From: JACQAP01 sp035548375
GTDB taxonomy: Bacteria; Pseudomonadota; Gammaproteobacteria; Burkholderiales; JACQAP01
Direction of reading: 5' to 3'
NCBI GenBank assembly: GCA_035548375.1
Contig: DASZTG010000011.1
Span: 1-64,000 of the forward strand
DNA length: 64,000 nucleotides
In this document: positions 25,525 to 33,866 of the stretch, one piece after another
How the letters are laid out: each line of letters begins with the position of its first letter
Position numbering within the stretch: position 1 is the first letter of the stretch
Made by a program: the position numbers and the translations under genes
The notes under the pieces: generated by a model
Database searches by the model: none
The model's input: the letters and a program-made list of their open reading frames with translations, nothing else
What the model was told of the DNA's origin: nothing

Positions 25525-26457
25525 ATGCGATCGCTTGCCTTAGCGTGCCTGTCCCTTCCGGTTCTTGCTGCCTGCGGCGGCGGAGGGGGCGATATGGCCG
25601 ACAATGGCGATACGCCGATGACGCTGTCGTCGTTTTCCTCCATCCAGGCGGGCCAGTCCGTGTCCCTGATCGGGGCATCGCAGACACAGAACATCACGCA
25701 AATTTCCGGCGGAACGGTGAGCGGGCAATCGATGAACACGCCGGATGTAAACGGCGTCAACGGCGTCCTGCGATACGGCACCGCCGTTCCCGTCGTCCCG
25801 ACGGCAATCCAGTTCACGACGCCCCGCAGCAGCGTGGCGTGGACCGACGGCCAGAACGCGCAAACCGTGGCCTGCGGTTCCCAATCCTGCGCGATGTCGA
25901 GTGGCGCGGCGATCGGCGTGCTGGTCAATCCAACCGGTCCGGGCTGGAATTTCCAGACCTTCGCATACTGGCTTGCCATCACCGGATTTCCGGCGAATAT
26001 CGTCGGCAACATTTCGGCGGGAAGGCCGACGCCCGCGGGCAGCATCCCGGGCACCGGCGCCTCGCTCGGCTACAACGGCTTCTCCGGCGGAATTTACGTC
26101 GATCCGAACGGCATCCTGCAGGAGCACGCGGCCACCATGGCAGCGATCGTCGATCCCGTGAACGGCACGGTGAGCTTCACGACCAGCGGCACCACGATAC
26201 GCGCGTGGAATTCCGCCGGCATTCCGATCACGGCGGCGCTGGACATTACCGGCGTGCTGACTTTTGCGCCGGGCTCCAACCGGTTCACCGGAACGGTGAC
26301 CATCGGCAATACCACGGCCACTTTGTTGACGGGAACCGCAGACGGCGAATTCTTCGGGCCGAATGCCGAGGAAATTGGCGGCACGATCACGCTCACGAGC
26401 AATTCCGGCGGGGGATCGGTGGAATCGATGACCGGCGCGTTCGGCGGCAAGCGCTAG
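25525..26457 (+). CDS. TbpB-like / Slam-dependent-type surface lipoprotein
   Basis: A 310-residue lipoprotein. The signal ends with the lipobox LAAC at residues 13-16, followed by a glycine/Asp linker (GGGGGDMADNGD) that favours transport to the outer membrane. Most of the chain is Thr/Ser/Gly-rich beta sequence. The C-terminal part (GEFFGPNAEEIGGTITL and MTGAFGGKR) has the transferrin-binding-protein B-like barrel signature FFGPxAxExGG...GxFGxxR. Surface export by a Slam translocon is a family-based expectation; no slam gene is visible here. Its stop overlaps the end of the convergent epimerase gene by four bases. Confidence 0.85.
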   Translation: MRSLALACLSLPVLAACGGGGGDMADNGDTPMTLSSFSSIQAGQSVSLIGASQTQNITQISGGTVSGQSMNTPDVNGVNGVLRYGTAVPVVPTAIQFTTPRSSVAWTDGQNAQTVACGSQSCAMSSGAAIGVLVNPTGPGWNFQTFAYWLAITGFPANIVGNISAGRPTPAGSIPGTGASLGYNGFSGGIYVDPNGILQEHAATMAAIVDPVNGTVSFTTSGTTIRAWNSAGIPITAALDITGVLTFAPGSNRFTGTVTIGNTTATLLTGTADGEFFGPNAEEIGGTITLTSNSGGGSVESMTGAFGGKR

Positions 26458-27680
26458 CGCGCTCCGCGGCCTGGATCGTCTTTCCTCCAGGGCTTTTCGA
26501 CGACGTTCAAGACTTCGTAGCAGGCGCCCATGGTGTGATAGTCGGTCTTGCCGGCCGGCGATTTTTCGTCGCTGATCTTGCGGTTGTCGCGCGTGAGGAT
26601 GCGATACCACGCCCCATGCTGATGGTCGACGAAAAACTCCCAGCAGTAATCCCAAATGCGGTCGTACCACCGCCAGTATTCTTCGTCACTGGTTCGATCG
26701 GCCAGCAGCGCCGCGGCGGCGAGCGACTCCGCCTGCACCCAGAAATACTTGTCGCCGTCGCAAACGCTGGCGTCCGGCGCGAAGCCGTAGACGATGCCGC
26801 CGTTCGCATCGTCCCAGGCGTGCTTCATGGCCGCGTCGAACAACTCGACGGAACGCGGAAGCAGCCAGCCCGAATCCGTCAGCTTGCCGGCGTGTCGTTC
26901 CAGGATCAGAAGCAGCTTGGCCCACTCGGCGAGATGGCCGGGCTGGTAGCCCCACGGCCGGAAGATGTTGGTCTTGTCGTCCTTGTTGTAATCCCAGTCC
27001 ACTGTCCAGTCCGCGTGGTAGTGCTCCCACACCAGGTTGTCCGCCAGGGCGGCCTGGCGCACGGTGATGTTCTTCGCAAGGAGCGCGGCCCGCGTGAGAT
27101 AGCGGGCCTGGCCGGTGGCATCGAAGGCTGCGAGCATGGCTTCGCAGGCATGCATGTTCGCGTTCTGCCCGCGATACGGAGCCAGCGCCGACCAGTCCGG
27201 CGCCGCTTCGTCCGCATAAAGCCCGGAGGCTGGAGACCAAAACTTGCGTTCCATCAGCGTGAAGGTCTCGTCGATTCCGGTGCGGGCGGCTTCGATGCCC
27301 GCCATCGCGGCGTGCGCATGCGCGAGCAGGACGAAGGCGAGGCCGTAACAGTGGTTCGTGGCATCGGCGACGCGATCACCGTCGAGTACCCACGCATAGC
27401 CGCCAGTCTGCGCATTGCGATGCCTTTCGCGCAGGAATTTCAGTCCGTGCTCCGCCGCCTGCAGGTATTCCGCGTTTCCGAAGCGCCGGTACGCCATGGC
27501 GTAGTTGAAGATGAAACGGGTGCTGCTGACGAGGTGGCGCGTGGTCGCGTCGTACACGCTGCCGTCATCGCGAAAGAAATGGAAGAAGCCGCCGCGCGGA
27601 TCGATGGCGCGCGGATGATAGAACGCCATCGTGTGCGCGACGTGGTCGAGCAGGAAACGCGGATCGCGAAAATCCGGCAT
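26454..27680 (-). CDS. AGE-family epimerase/isomerase
   Basis: A 408-residue (alpha/alpha)6-barrel enzyme of the N-acylglucosamine 2-epimerase superfamily. Characteristic phrases include GGFFHFFRDDGSVYDATTRHLVSSTRFIFNYA, TNHCYGLAFVLLAHA, NANMHACEAMLAAFDATG, RPWGYQPGHLAEWAKLLLIL and KYFWVQAESLAAAALL. They supply the conserved barrel-face His, Glu, Arg and Trp residues. Length and motifs resemble mannose isomerase/epimerase members, so interconversion of a hexose (mannose/fructose/glucose type) is likely. Fifty-four bases separate it from the methyltransferase upstream, same strand. Confidence 0.92.
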   Translation of the reverse strand: MPDFRDPRFLLDHVAHTMAFYHPRAIDPRGGFFHFFRDDGSVYDATTRHLVSSTRFIFNYAMAYRRFGNAEYLQAAEHGLKFLRERHRNAQTGGYAWVLDGDRVADATNHCYGLAFVLLAHAHAAMAGIEAARTGIDETFTLMERKFWSPASGLYADEAAPDWSALAPYRGQNANMHACEAMLAAFDATGQARYLTRAALLAKNITVRQAALADNLVWEHYHADWTVDWDYNKDDKTNIFRPWGYQPGHLAEWAKLLLILERHAGKLTDSGWLLPRSVELFDAAMKHAWDDANGGIVYGFAPDASVCDGDKYFWVQAESLAAAALLADRTSDEEYWRWYDRIWDYCWEFFVDHQHGAWYRILTRDNRKISDEKSPAGKTDYHTMGACYEVLNVVEKPWRKDDPGRGAR

Positions 27681-27734
27681 GTCGTGGAGCCCGTCAGGAG
27701 ATCGCGGCGCGCGCCTGTACGAATCCCGCGGATG

Positions 27735-28583
27735 CTATTTTCGGCCCCACGCGATCCAGGTGACGCCGGGCAGGGCGACACCAGGCTTGCGCACGGACTG
27801 GCGCTCGGCCTGCGCGGCGACTTCGTCGGCATAGGCGCGTTTTTTGTCCTCGGGCAGCCTGCCATAGAGCGTCGCAAGCGGCCCCGCCATTTCGATGACC
27901 TCGCCGAAATATTCCTTGCCGGTGGCCGGCCCCGACCACAACACCTCGAGCGCTTCGACGCCGACGTCACGGAATCCGGCATCGCGCATGGTCGCCTTCA
28001 GGCGCTCGGGATCCCCGAAGGCGAAGATGCCGGTCTGCCCCGGCACCGGCGCCGGCAGTTCCATGAAGCCTTTCATGACCGCGAGCGGGACCGAGGCCCA
28101 GGGATTCTTGTCGGGGGAGGCCCAGGTGGCGGTCGCGAAGATGGCGCCGGGTTTCAATGCGGCCAGGATGCGCCGCAGGCAGGCAAGCGGATCCGGCATG
28201 AACATCAGGCCCCAGCGCATGGTGCCGGCGTCGAAGGCATTCTGCGGAAGGTCGAGCAGTTCGCCGTCGGTAACGGTGAACTCGATGTTCGACAGGGATT
28301 GCGCGCGCGCCTTCTCTTTCGCGAACTCGACCATGCCGGGCACGAAATCGGTGGCGAGGACCTTGCCCCTGGATCCCACGCGTTTCGCGGCGGGAATGGC
28401 CGGCTCGCCGGTGCCGCAGGCGACGTCCAGCACGCTTTGGCCGGCCTGGATGCCGGCGCGATCCAGCAGGGCGGTGGAGACGACGTCAAAGGATTGCGTC
28501 AGTCGCTTGTCGTGCTTGCGCCAGCCCGGGCTGACCGAAGACCAGGACTGGAATTCCTTCGCTTTCATTTCCTCCGCGCTCAT
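27735..28583 (-). CDS. class I SAM-dependent methyltransferase
   Basis: A 282-residue methyltransferase after AGGAGGATCGTCC. Motif I is VLDVACGTGEPAI (about residue 50), the acidic end of strand 2 is ATDFVPGM, and FDAGTMRWGLMFMPDPLACLRRI is the strand-4/helix region of UbiE-like enzymes. The latter part (GLKPGAIFATATWASP) keeps the usual strand 5. UbiE-type quinone or small-molecule methylation is the family precedent; no other quinone genes are near. It is followed by the epimerase gene. Confidence 0.9.
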   Translation of the reverse strand: MSAEEMKAKEFQSWSSVSPGWRKHDKRLTQSFDVVSTALLDRAGIQAGQSVLDVACGTGEPAIPAAKRVGSRGKVLATDFVPGMVEFAKEKARAQSLSNIEFTVTDGELLDLPQNAFDAGTMRWGLMFMPDPLACLRRILAALKPGAIFATATWASPDKNPWASVPLAVMKGFMELPAPVPGQTGIFAFGDPERLKATMRDAGFRDVGVEALEVLWSGPATGKEYFGEVIEMAGPLATLYGRLPEDKKRAYADEVAAQAERQSVRKPGVALPGVTWIAWGRK

Positions 28584-28724
28584 GGACGATCCTCCTGTTG
28601 GTGGGCAGGGCAGGCGAAGATTACACGCTAAGGCAGGCAGCCGGCGGACTGCTGCGGGAATTCGAAGGGGAGACGCTGCCCGTCCCGCGAAGGGATCGCG
28701 GGTGGTTCGACTGCGAAGCGCGCG

Positions 28725-29075
28725 TCAGGCCCGGGCGCTGCTGCTGCGGCGGCGGCGATCCACCGTCGGCACGACCTTGGCGGTGCGCCGTTCCGACAGG
28801 CCGGCACGGCGGATCAGCTCATTCCAGACCTTGTCGCTGCCTTCGGACTTGAACTTGACGTACAGCGCGACTTCCTCGGGATACGCGTCGGCGCAGCCGA
28901 GGCGCTCGAGGTGGCCAGGGCTCGGATCGGATGCCGAGTCGGCATCCCATGCGCGCATGATCGCCTGCCACAACGCCCGCTCGAACGGCTCGTCCTCGTC
29001 GTCAAAGCCGTACTGCCACTTCAGGAACGACGCTTCCGCGAAAGTCAGCTCCTTGCTGCGAAACTTGATGCTCAT
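28725..29075 (-). CDS. small conserved-looking hypothetical protein
   Basis: A 116-residue protein after a CGAGGAGCC site. The N-terminus (MSIKFRSKELTFAEASFLKWQYGFDDEDEPFERALWQAIMRAWD) and middle (LERLGCADAYPEEVALYVKFKSEGSDKVWNELIRRAGL) look like a folded helical unit with conserved aromatic residues. A basic Arg/Ser-rich tail (RRRRSSSARA) follows. I recognise no family or motif. It stands alone, with 141 bases downstream and 188 upstream without other genes. Coding character (third-position GC) is convincing. Confidence 0.65.
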   Translation of the reverse strand: MSIKFRSKELTFAEASFLKWQYGFDDEDEPFERALWQAIMRAWDADSASDPSPGHLERLGCADAYPEEVALYVKFKSEGSDKVWNELIRRAGLSERRTAKVVPTVDRRRRSSSARA

Positions 29076-29263
29076 GGCTCCTCGAATCGTAGTGGCCGGG
29101 GAAATGCGACTCCCCGGCAGGGGGAAGATACCACGGACGCGGAAAATTTACGCAGTTCCGGCGAATTTGACCGGATTCGCGGCCAAGGTTCGAGCGAGCG
29201 GGCGGTGCGAGCTGCGCAAGGCGCGCGAAAGGTGGGCCATTTCGATCCGGGCGGACTTGCGGC

Positions 29264-29662
29264 CTATTGAAGGTCGATCGCGTGCTTCTTCAAGTCCTCG
29301 AGCTTTACGTAGTCGAGCGTGCGCTCGTGCGTGGCGTTCAATACGACCTGGGGCGCGCAGCCGGCCTTGAATGCTTCGCGCCAGCGGTCCGCGCAGAGGC
29401 ACCAGCGGTCGCCGGGCTTGAGGCCGGGAAAGCCGAAGCCCGGCATCGGCGTGCTCAGGTCGTTGCCCCGCGCGCGCGAAAACTCCAGGAAGTCTTTCGT
29501 CATGAGCGCGCAGACCGAATGCACGCCATGGTCGTCGCGCCCGGTATTGCAGCAGCCGTCACGATAGAAGCCGGTCAGCGGTTTCGCGCTGCATTCGCTC
29601 AAGGGCCCGCCCAGGACGTTGCGCGCCCTGTTTCCGCCCGGAGCATTCGGATCGAAAGGCAT
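29264..29662 (-). CDS. DUF2237-family protein
   Basis: A 132-residue protein with the DUF2237 hallmarks: NVLGGPLSECSAKPLTGFYRDGCCNTG near the start, HGVHSVCALMTKDFLEFSRARGNDLSTPMP in the middle and DRWCLCADRWREAFKAGCAPQVVLNATHERTL near the end. Many conserved cysteines (about seven) and the NATHE phrase suggest a metal or redox function. Family biochemistry is unknown. The start is four bases after the META-domain gene, so it is the last of a leftward operon of three genes (dehydratase-like, META, DUF2237). Confidence 0.9.
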   Translation of the reverse strand: MPFDPNAPGGNRARNVLGGPLSECSAKPLTGFYRDGCCNTGRDDHGVHSVCALMTKDFLEFSRARGNDLSTPMPGFGFPGLKPGDRWCLCADRWREAFKAGCAPQVVLNATHERTLDYVKLEDLKKHAIDLQ

Positions 29663-29665
29663 GCG

Positions 29666-30469
29666 TTATTTCGCGCGGACGAACTTCATGCTGCCGCCTT
29701 CGCCGGGCAGGTCGAGGTAGAGGACGTCGCCCCGCAAGCGCTGTCCGCTGGCAGCCTCGAGGGCCTTCAGGAAGCGCCCGGACAGCGATCCCGGCGGGCA
29801 AGCGTTCTTGCTCAATCCCGAAATCTTGATGGAGACCGCGCGGCCATCGAATTTGTACGCGGCCTGGGCGCGATTGCAGTCCGCGCGTATCGCGGCCTTG
29901 CCGCCGCCCTGCAGGTCGATCGAATAAAGCTCCGGCTTCTCGACGACTACCTTGTCCGCGGCGGAGAGCAGGCCTTCCCAGCGCCAGGCGCCGCTTGGGT
30001 CGGTAGACCCGATGACCGGAACGGCTGACGCCAGCGCAGCCGTTTTCGTCTGCCGCAATTGCAGGACGTTGCCGCCGAACTGCGCGGCGGATTCGGGCGT
30101 AGTCTGCAGGACGTCGCCTTTCTTGACGAAATGCAGGGTGTTGGGGTCGGCGGGCTTGCCATCCCTTTTTTCGAGGATGACGTCGATCTGCTCGACGGAA
30201 ATCGGATTCCAGTGGCCCTCTTCGACCACGGGCGAGCGATTGTTGCGCGCATCGGTCAGAAGGCTCATCGTCCCGTCGGCCTTGAGCTGCATTTCGATCC
30301 TGCGTGCCGGGCCGCCGCTGGTCGCGGCAACCTCGCCGCGATAAAGGGCCATCGCCATGGCGGCGCGAGCCGCGTCGCGCGGGAAGGGCAACAGCACGGC
30401 ACCGGCCAGCACGATGGCCAGCGCGATCCGCGCCATGTGCGATTGTCGAATCAGCATGCTCGAGTCCAT
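29666..30469 (-). CDS. exported NlpE-like / META-domain protein
   Basis: A 267-residue exported protein. The hydrophobic signal (LIRQSHMARIALAIVLAGAVLLPF) follows a short N-terminus. Residues about 40-130 (LYRGEVAATSGGPARRIEMQLKADGTMSLLTDARNNRS) match the NlpE N-terminal barrel. The C-terminal half (DPSGAWRWEGLLSA, AIRADCNRAQAAYKFDGRAVSIKISGLSKNACPPGS) is a META/HslJ-like domain with its D-C-N motif and paired cysteine. The start was set at an ATG near the signal; one four codons later is also possible, and upstream codons are not protein-like. It may sense or resist envelope stress. Twelve bases-scale spacing to DUF2237 implies one operon. Confidence 0.82.
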   Translation of the reverse strand: MDSSMLIRQSHMARIALAIVLAGAVLLPFPRDAARAAMAMALYRGEVAATSGGPARRIEMQLKADGTMSLLTDARNNRSPVVEEGHWNPISVEQIDVILEKRDGKPADPNTLHFVKKGDVLQTTPESAAQFGGNVLQLRQTKTAALASAVPVIGSTDPSGAWRWEGLLSAADKVVVEKPELYSIDLQGGGKAAIRADCNRAQAAYKFDGRAVSIKISGLSKNACPPGSLSGRFLKALEAASGQRLRGDVLYLDLPGEGGSMKFVRAK

Positions 30470-30518
30470 CGAAAAAAAACACGCGCATCTTCCCGCCATG
30501 CGCGGCTCAGTGCAAGGG

Positions 30519-31487
30519 TCAGGCTCGCGCAAGCAGGCGGCCCAGCACGTCACTGTCCACGTTCGCTCCGCTGAGCACCAGGCCCACCTTTCGACCTGGC
30601 AGCCGGTCGCGCTCCTTGAGCGCCGCCGCCAGGGGCGCAGCGCCGGCCCCCTCCGCGACGTTGTGCGTGGCTGAATACATGAGCCGCATGGCCTCCTCCA
30701 CCTCGTCGTCGGTCACGGTAACGACGCGCGCGATGTGTTTCCCGAGGATGTCGAGCGCCTCGGGCTCCGGCGTGCGGCATGCCATGCCGTCGGCGATGCG
30801 CGTCGTCACGGCGTGTTCCACCGTTCGACGCTGCTCGAAGGACAACGCGTAAGCCGGTGCCTGCGCCGACACCACGCCGACGATCTCCGTTCGCAGTCCC
30901 AGGGCATTGCGTGCGGCCACCATGCCGCAGATCCCCGACCCGAGCCCGATGGGGACATAGGCGACGTCGAGATCTTCGACATGCTCGAAAAGCTCGAGCG
31001 AATAGGAAGCGACGCCGCGAACCAGCAGCGGATGGAACGAGGGCACCATGGTCAGCCCGCGCTGCTGCGCAATCCAGGTTGCGCGCTCGCGTGCCGCCTG
31101 GAAATCTTCGCCGTGCTCGATCAGTTCCGCGCCCAGCGCACGCATTGCCGCGTTTTTTTCCAGGCTGTTGCCGTGCGGGACCACGATGGTCGCCGGGATG
31201 CCGTGCTTGCGCGCCGCGAATCCGACGGACTGGCCGTGGTTGCCGCGTGTCGCACTGATGACGCCGGCCGCGCGATCGCCGCGTTTCGCGTAGTCGTCGA
31301 AGTACACCAGCCCGCCGCGCAGCTTGAAGGCGCCGACCGGCGTGTGGTTCTCGTGCTTGACCCAGACGTCCGCGCCCAGGCGCGACTTCAGCAGCGGCCA
31401 CGCGAATTGCGGCGTCGGCGGCATGGATCGATAGACGATCGCCGCGGCATCGCGAAGCGTTTCGAGCGGAGGCAGGAAGTCCTTCAT
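30519..31487 (-). CDS. pyridoxal-phosphate dehydratase (threonine dehydratase-like)
   Basis: A 322-residue fold-type II PLP enzyme. WVKHENHTPVGAFKLRGGLVYF holds the Schiff-base lysine (the K in FKLRGG). ISATRGNHGQSVGFAA is the phosphate-end Asn loop, and PIGLGSGICGMVAA is the glycine loop for the PLP phosphate. The Ser near VLSGANVD matches the pyridine nitrogen contact. The length equals catabolic threonine/serine dehydratases without an ACT domain. It may also act on 3-hydroxyaspartate-like substrates. The start at 31487 is the usual position; upstream ATGs are less protein-like. First gene of an operon with META and DUF2237. Confidence 0.9.
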   Translation of the reverse strand: MKDFLPPLETLRDAAAIVYRSMPPTPQFAWPLLKSRLGADVWVKHENHTPVGAFKLRGGLVYFDDYAKRGDRAAGVISATRGNHGQSVGFAARKHGIPATIVVPHGNSLEKNAAMRALGAELIEHGEDFQAARERATWIAQQRGLTMVPSFHPLLVRGVASYSLELFEHVEDLDVAYVPIGLGSGICGMVAARNALGLRTEIVGVVSAQAPAYALSFEQRRTVEHAVTTRIADGMACRTPEPEALDILGKHIARVVTVTDDEVEEAMRLMYSATHNVAEGAGAAPLAAALKERDRLPGRKVGLVLSGANVDSDVLGRLLARA

Positions 31488-31720
31488 GCCGCGCATTCTA
31501 GTGCGGATTGCTTGATGCGCATTTTTTGGGGTCGTTTCACCTGAGCCTGCAGGAAATGCGTGCGGGGCCCGCAGAATTTGTGGATCGTCGTTGAGATTCC
31601 GCACATCGATTGAGGCCGTTTCTCCATGGAAGCAATGGATTAGTCATCTGGCATATGCCATGCAACCGAGCCTTGGGGCGGCGCCGCCAATAAAGGCGGA
31701 CCGCGATGGGAGGGCCAAGG

Positions 31721-32542
31721 ATGTGGATCAATTCACAGGACGTCGCGGGCAAAAGGGTCGGGCGATTGCTTCAAATATTGATCGTGATATCGACGATGCT
31801 GATCGCCGCGTGCGGCGGCGGCGGAGGCGGTGGTCCTGGAGACGGACCCGATCCCGAATACGGGAAGACCACTGTTTCCGGCATTGGCTGGCTCGATATC
31901 GAAATGCCGACATTGGAAGCGACCTTCGATACGTACGAGCAAACGATAGATATCGGTGGCAGTTCCTTCGAGCCGCCCGCCGCCAGGCGCACGGCCCCAG
32001 GGGGATTTTTCACATATCGCGTAACGTGGAAGAACGAGGCAACAGGCGAAAGTGGAGATGCCTACTCCTGCGTGATCTGCCTGTTCGCCCTGACTTATTG
32101 GGATGCCTACGACATTTCCCTGGCACCGGGCGCCAACCGAATCACCGTCACGGTGGATGACAATGCGGGGAACGTGGGTCGTGACACCATCACCATCAGC
32201 CGCGTCGTGGATACGACTGCGCCAACTGTGACGTCGACGTTTCCGATCGCCGGTGCGAGCGGAGTCGCTCCTGATGCGATCATCTTCGTGTACTTCAGCG
32301 AGGCCCTCACGCCGGAATCGGTTGAAGGAACCTCGGTCATGCTGACGACTGCGGCGGGCATTCCCATTTCCACGACAGTCCAGGTGGACCAGACCTATGC
32401 AGGTCAGGGATACGCTCATGTGCACCCGGTGAGCCCGCTCGCAGCAGGCACCACATACGGGATCACGGTAACAACGGCGATTCGCGATGTGCGCGGTAAT
32501 TACTTGGCGGCACCATACACCATGACCTTCGCAACGAGGTGA
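31721..32542 (+). CDS. lipoprotein with Ig-like Big_5-type domain
   Basis: A 273-residue lipoprotein preceded by GGAGGG. The lipobox is LIAAC at about residues 26-30, followed by an all-Gly/Pro linker (GGGGGGGPGDGPDPE). The first domain (about 40-160) is beta-rich with an inter-strand cysteine pair (YSCVICLF) and DNAGNVGRDTITISRVVDTTAP, a typical Ig-like repeat end. The second (about 170-273, TVTSTFPIAGASGVAPDAIIFVYFSEALTPESV and SPLAAGTTYGITVTTAIRDVRGN) is Big_5, a bacterial Ig-like domain with the calcium-associated pattern. Probably an outer-surface adhesive or matrix-binding protein. It lies convergent to guaD with four bases between the stops. Confidence 0.86.
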   Translation: MWINSQDVAGKRVGRLLQILIVISTMLIAACGGGGGGGPGDGPDPEYGKTTVSGIGWLDIEMPTLEATFDTYEQTIDIGGSSFEPPAARRTAPGGFFTYRVTWKNEATGESGDAYSCVICLFALTYWDAYDISLAPGANRITVTVDDNAGNVGRDTITISRVVDTTAPTVTSTFPIAGASGVAPDAIIFVYFSEALTPESVEGTSVMLTTAAGIPISTTVQVDQTYAGQGYAHVHPVSPLAAGTTYGITVTTAIRDVRGNYLAAPYTMTFATR

Positions 32543-32546
32543 ACAG

Positions 32547-33866
32547 CTATAGGCCGCCCGTACCGGCAACGCGCTCGCCCATGACGTACGTCGCGCCGAT
32601 CTCGCGATCGTCGCCCAGCATCATCAGTGCGAACAGCTTCTCGGCCGGCGTCTTCGCGACTTTCATGCGGCGCGCGATGAGCGGCGTCGAGTCCATGCGC
32701 AGCACGATGAAATCCGCTTCCTTGCCGGGCGCGAAGTTGCCGATGCGATCGTCCAGCTTCAGCGCCTGTGCGCCGGCCAGGGTCGCGAGGTAGAAGGCGC
32801 GCCACGGCGTTAGCCGGTAGCCGCGCAGCTGGGCGATTTTGTATGTTTCCGCGAGCGTGCGCAGCATGCTGAAGCTGGTGCCGCCGCCGACGTCGGTGGC
32901 CAGAGCCACCTTCATGCCGGTTTCGAGCGCCGCGGCGAAATCGAACAGGCCGCTGCCGAGGAAAAGATTCGAGGTCGCACACATGGCCGCCGCGGCGCCG
33001 CTTTGCGCCATGCGCTTGCGATCGGCCGCATCGAGGTGGATGCAATGCGCGTAGATCGCGCGATCGCGCAGTAGCCCGTGGCCATCGTATACGTCGAGGT
33101 AGCTGCGCGCGTCCGGGAACAGGCTGCGCACCCATTCCACTTCCTTGAGATTCTCCGCGACGTGGCTCTGGATGAATGCGTCCGGATGCTCGCGCGCCAG
33201 CTTGCCCGCAAGTGCGAGCTGCGCCGGAGTCGAGGTCGCCGCGAAGCGGGGCGTGATGGCGTAATTCAGTCGGCCTTTGCCGTGCCACTTTTCCAGCAGT
33301 TCCGAGGATTCGCGATAACCACTTTCCGCCGTGTCGCACAGAAAATCCGGCGCATTGCGATCCATCAGCGCCTTGCCGGCAATCATGCGCAGGTTGCGAC
33401 CATGCGCTTCCTCGAAAAATGCTTCGGCCGACGCGGCATGCACGCTGCCGAATACGAGCGCCGTCGTGGTGCCGTTGCGCATGAGCTCGTCGAGGAAAAA
33501 CGCGGCCGTTTGCCTGGCGTGCGCGGGATCGGCGAAACGCCGCTCGGCGGGAAACGTGTGGTCCTCGAGCCAGTCCAGCAACTGCGCCGCGTACGCCGCG
33601 ATCACGTCGGTCTGCACGTAGTGGATGTGCGTGTCGATGAATCCCGGCAGTAGCAGGCGGCCCGAGTAGTCGGTGACGGCGGTGCCGGCGGGCAGCGTAT
33701 TCAGCAGTTCATGCGCCGGTCCGGCGGTCTTGACGTTGCCGCCTTCGACAACCAGCAGGCCGTCGTCGACATAGCCAGGCGGCGGCGAGATGGAATCGCC
33801 CGGGTCGCCCAGGAAATGCAGCAGCGACCCGCGAAAAGCACGAAACCCGGCGGTCGTACCGCTCAT
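32547..33866 (-). CDS. guaD: guanine deaminase (amidohydrolase type)
   Basis: A 439-residue zinc amidohydrolase of the GuaD family (guanine to xanthine plus ammonia). In order: LLLPGFIDTHIHYVQTDVI (HxH metal ligands), HTFPAERRFADP typical of GuaD, IQSHVAENLKEVEWV (metal His), IYAHCIHLD (metal/catalytic His), MCATSNLFLGSGLF (substrate-binding) and VALATDVGGGTSFSML with the metal Asp. The length matches E. coli GuaD (439). The start overlaps the puuD stop by four bases (ATGA), so it ends a leftward purine operon. It feeds xanthine dehydrogenase with xanthine. Cytoplasmic. Confidence 0.95.
   Translation of the reverse strand: MSGTTAGFRAFRGSLLHFLGDPGDSISPPPGYVDDGLLVVEGGNVKTAGPAHELLNTLPAGTAVTDYSGRLLLPGFIDTHIHYVQTDVIAAYAAQLLDWLEDHTFPAERRFADPAHARQTAAFFLDELMRNGTTTALVFGSVHAASAEAFFEEAHGRNLRMIAGKALMDRNAPDFLCDTAESGYRESSELLEKWHGKGRLNYAITPRFAATSTPAQLALAGKLAREHPDAFIQSHVAENLKEVEWVRSLFPDARSYLDVYDGHGLLRDRAIYAHCIHLDAADRKRMAQSGAAAAMCATSNLFLGSGLFDFAAALETGMKVALATDVGGGTSFSMLRTLAETYKIAQLRGYRLTPWRAFYLATLAGAQALKLDDRIGNFAPGKEADFIVLRMDSTPLIARRMKVAKTPAEKLFALMMLGDDREIGATYVMGERVAGTGGL

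Noticed and set aside
25470..28631. A 1053-codon open frame on the plus strand.
   Set aside because: It runs across the lipoprotein, epimerase and methyltransferase genes in a wrong frame or antisense; composition is shadow-like and nothing resembles a known domain.
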